Assembly: GCA_027458945.1 (NCBI GenBank) | Contig: DAIDOU010000318.1 | Span: 1-27,268 of the forward strand | DNA from: Acidobacteriota bacterium | GTDB lineage: Bacteria; Acidobacteriota; Thermoanaerobaculia; Thermoanaerobaculales; Thermoanaerobaculaceae | DNA: 27,268 nucleotides | Direction: 5' to 3' | Part shown: piece after piece, positions 26,608 to 27,268 of the stretch | Numbering within the stretch: the stretch's first letter is position 1 | Layout: each line of letters begins with the position of its first letter | The notes under the pieces: model-generated | Database searches by the model: none | What the model saw: the letters and a program-made list of their open reading frames with translations, nothing else | Told to the model about the DNA's origin: nothing | Translations under genes and position numbers: made by a program

Positions 26608-26839
26608 GACCGGCCCCGACAGCTGACCCGCCATTTCACCTCCCGGCTCGGAACGGGTAGAGATTGCTGGGCAAGGTTGGACCGACCCTCCTGGCGCGTT
26701 GAGGCGCGTCGGCGAGCACCTCTTGTAAGGCTGGATTACCTTCGGGCGGGATCGCCGAAGGCGGTGCCAGAGCGGGGGCGAAGTTGAACCGGGGTTGAAC
26801 CGGACTGGTTCGCGGCTTCCTTGAACTATCGTAAGTGCT
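26608..26839. other. Non-coding right end of the element
   Basis: There is no credible gene between hicA and attR. The stretch holds a 7-bp perfect inverted repeat (CCTTCGG at 26739-26745, CCGAAGG at 26755-26761, 9-base loop) and the right arm-type repeat. The inverted repeat could be a terminator without a T run or an integration-host-factor or excisionase region of attP. Confidence 0.6.
26781..26801. repeat. Right arm-type integrase site candidate (paired GTTGAACC)
   Basis: These 21 bp match 6762-6782 exactly and in the same orientation, with two GTTGAACC copies 10 bp apart (26784 and 26794). It lies about 40 bp inside attR, on the opposite side of the circular attP from the left copy. Confidence 0.6.
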
Positions 26840-26898
26840 TGGTGCGAAAGGGGGGACTCGAACCCCCATGGGCCACGCCCACGAGATCCTAAGTCTCG
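26840..26898. repeat. attR: 59-bp direct repeat inside tRNA-Leu
   Basis: This block is identical to 6589-6647. Here it is continuous with the tRNA 5' half at 26899-26925, so the element has restored a complete tRNA. Strand exchange must fall within these 59 bp, most likely near the anticodon arm. Confidence 0.96.
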
Positions 26899-26925
26899 CG
26901 CGTCTACCGGTTCCGCCACTTTCGC
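26840..26925 (-). tRNA. tRNA-Leu, anticodon UAG
   Basis: The gene is 86 nt with CCA encoded. The 5' strand GCGAAAG pairs with CTTTCGC before the discriminator A. The anticodon loop CUUAGGA gives anticodon UAG (codon CUA and wobble), and the long variable arm is that of a class II leucine tRNA. The 3' two thirds come from the element. It lies 11 bases downstream of tRNA-Lys on the same strand, so the two are probably processed from one transcript. Confidence 0.97.
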
Positions 26926-26936
26926 GGGACGGGACT

Positions 26937-27012
26937 TGGTGAGCCGCGTAGGAGTCGAACCTACAACCTAGGGATTAAGAGTCCCTTGCTCTGCCAGTTG
27001 AGCTAGCGGCCC
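26937..27012 (-). tRNA. tRNA-Lys, anticodon CUU
   Basis: The gene is 76 nt with CCA encoded. Acceptor strands GGGCCGC and GCGGCUC pair with one G-U. The anticodon loop CUCUUAA gives CUU, reading AAG. The D and T arms are normal (AGCUCAACUGGCAGAGC; GUAGGUUCGACUCCUAC). Its 5' half overlaps the end of the glycosyltransferase frame. Confidence 0.97.
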
Positions 27013-27268
27013 ACCCGCACCGGGGATCATACAGTCGCCCGACCAAACGCGCAACCCCCGCGGTTCGCCTCCAGCCCACCCGCCGGAGCGCACCGCGGAC
27101 ACCGCATGCACGACCTCGGCCGGGTCCAGTTGGTCGAGACGCCCGCTCCCGGCCGCGGCCGGCGCGTGCACGATGAGCGCGCCGCCGACGGGGGCGGTCC
27201 GCGCCGCGGCGGTGGGCCCGAACAGCGCCACCGTCGGGCACCCGACCGCGGCCGCCACGTGCGTGAGC
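26968..27268 (-). CDS. Glycosyltransferase family 9 (LPS heptosyltransferase-like), C-terminal part, cut by window edge
   Basis: The visible start LTHVAAAVGCPTVALFGPT is the nucleotide-sugar-binding signature near the C-terminus of WaaC/WaaF-type enzymes, which add heptose to the LPS inner core at the cytoplasmic side of the inner membrane. A short family-like tail follows (RLDQLDPAEVVHAV). The frame then runs on with unrelated residues and ends at a TAG inside tRNA-Lys; the last 14 codons are tRNA sequence. Which heptosyltransferase it is cannot be told from 100 residues. Confidence 0.8.
   Translation of the reverse strand, partial: LTHVAAAVGCPTVALFGPTAAARTAPVGGALIVHAPAAAGSGRLDQLDPAEVVHAVSAVRSGGWAGGEPRGLRVWSGDCMIPGAGGPLAQLAEQGTLNP

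Larger units (their letters stand above)
6589..26898. mobile_element. 20.25-kb integrative element in tRNA-Leu(UAG), prophage remnant or satellite-like
   Basis: The two ends are the perfect 59-bp repeats at 6589-6647 and 26840-26898, so the inserted unit is 20,251 bp. A tyrosine integrase reads inward from the left end. Contents are phage-like (integrase, AlpA-like proteins, HTH replication protein, polyvalent proteins with virion-type domains, HicBA), yet I find no terminase large subunit, portal, capsid, tail, holin or conjugation gene. About 46% of the length is the two-gene polyvalent cassette. The boundaries are secure from the sequence; the class (degenerate prophage, phage satellite or other) is inferred. 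Confidence 0.93.

Noticed and set aside
25906..26919. Long minus-strand frame across hicBA and tRNA-Leu
   Set aside because: It reads through the tRNA and opposite two recognisable genes, with no ribosome site or domain.

Overview
The window looks like a chromosomal piece of a GC-rich (high sixties percent by eye) Gram-negative bacterium, with an integrative element inserted in a tRNA-Leu gene. The host flanks carry a protein-quality-control operon (tig-clpP-clpX-lon-engB-rho, minus strand) on the left. On the right are tRNA-Leu, tRNA-Lys and the end of a family 9 glycosyltransferase of the LPS heptosyltransferase type. That enzyme points to an outer membrane. The gene order and base composition would fit an Acidobacteriota or deltaproteobacterial-type lineage, but I cannot fix the phylum from this sequence.

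Element boundaries: a perfect 59-bp direct repeat (6589-6647 and 26840-26898) marks attL and attR, so the inserted unit is 20,251 bp. The repeat is the 3' part of tRNA-Leu(UAG), from the anticodon stem to the encoded CCA. The complete tRNA survives at attR and a dead 3' fragment remains 12 bp upstream of tig. The insertion therefore separates the tig operon from the tRNA-Lys/tRNA-Leu unit that used to lie directly upstream. Paired GTTGAACC repeats inside both ends look like integrase arm-type sites.

Element layout, left to right (mostly plus strand): a promoter and tyrosine integrase; an unknown HTH-tailed protein; an AlpA-like small HTH protein behind two hairpins; a small unknown; and a helix-turn-helix/zinc-ribbon replication-type protein. 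That last gene contains five inverted repeats followed by an A-rich tract, the layout of the phage lambda origin inside gene O. Then come a tiny linking ORF and a second, XerC/D-like tyrosine recombinase. Next is a 9.3-kb cassette of phage 'polyvalent' proteins: an 807-aa protein with a GGDEF-type cyclase domain, a short ORF that seems frameshifted against its neighbour, and a giant ORF of about 2,200-2,290 aa. The giant ORF has a degenerate zincin motif, a BECR-type nuclease-like domain, an EIQSDWH domain and a long C-terminal virion-ejection-like region. After it lie two tandem paralogous zinc-HTH proteins, a divergent DUF4823-like lipoprotein gene, a winged-HTH regulator that appears leaderless behind a strong promoter, three co-translated accessory genes and a HicBA toxin-antitoxin pair next to attR.

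I see no terminase large subunit, portal, capsid or tail gene, and no conjugation gene. The element has integration, replication, regulation, addiction and a huge polyvalent protein. It is therefore either a degenerate prophage or, more interestingly, a phage-satellite-like element that supplies its own injected effector polyprotein to another phage's particle. That reading is an inference.
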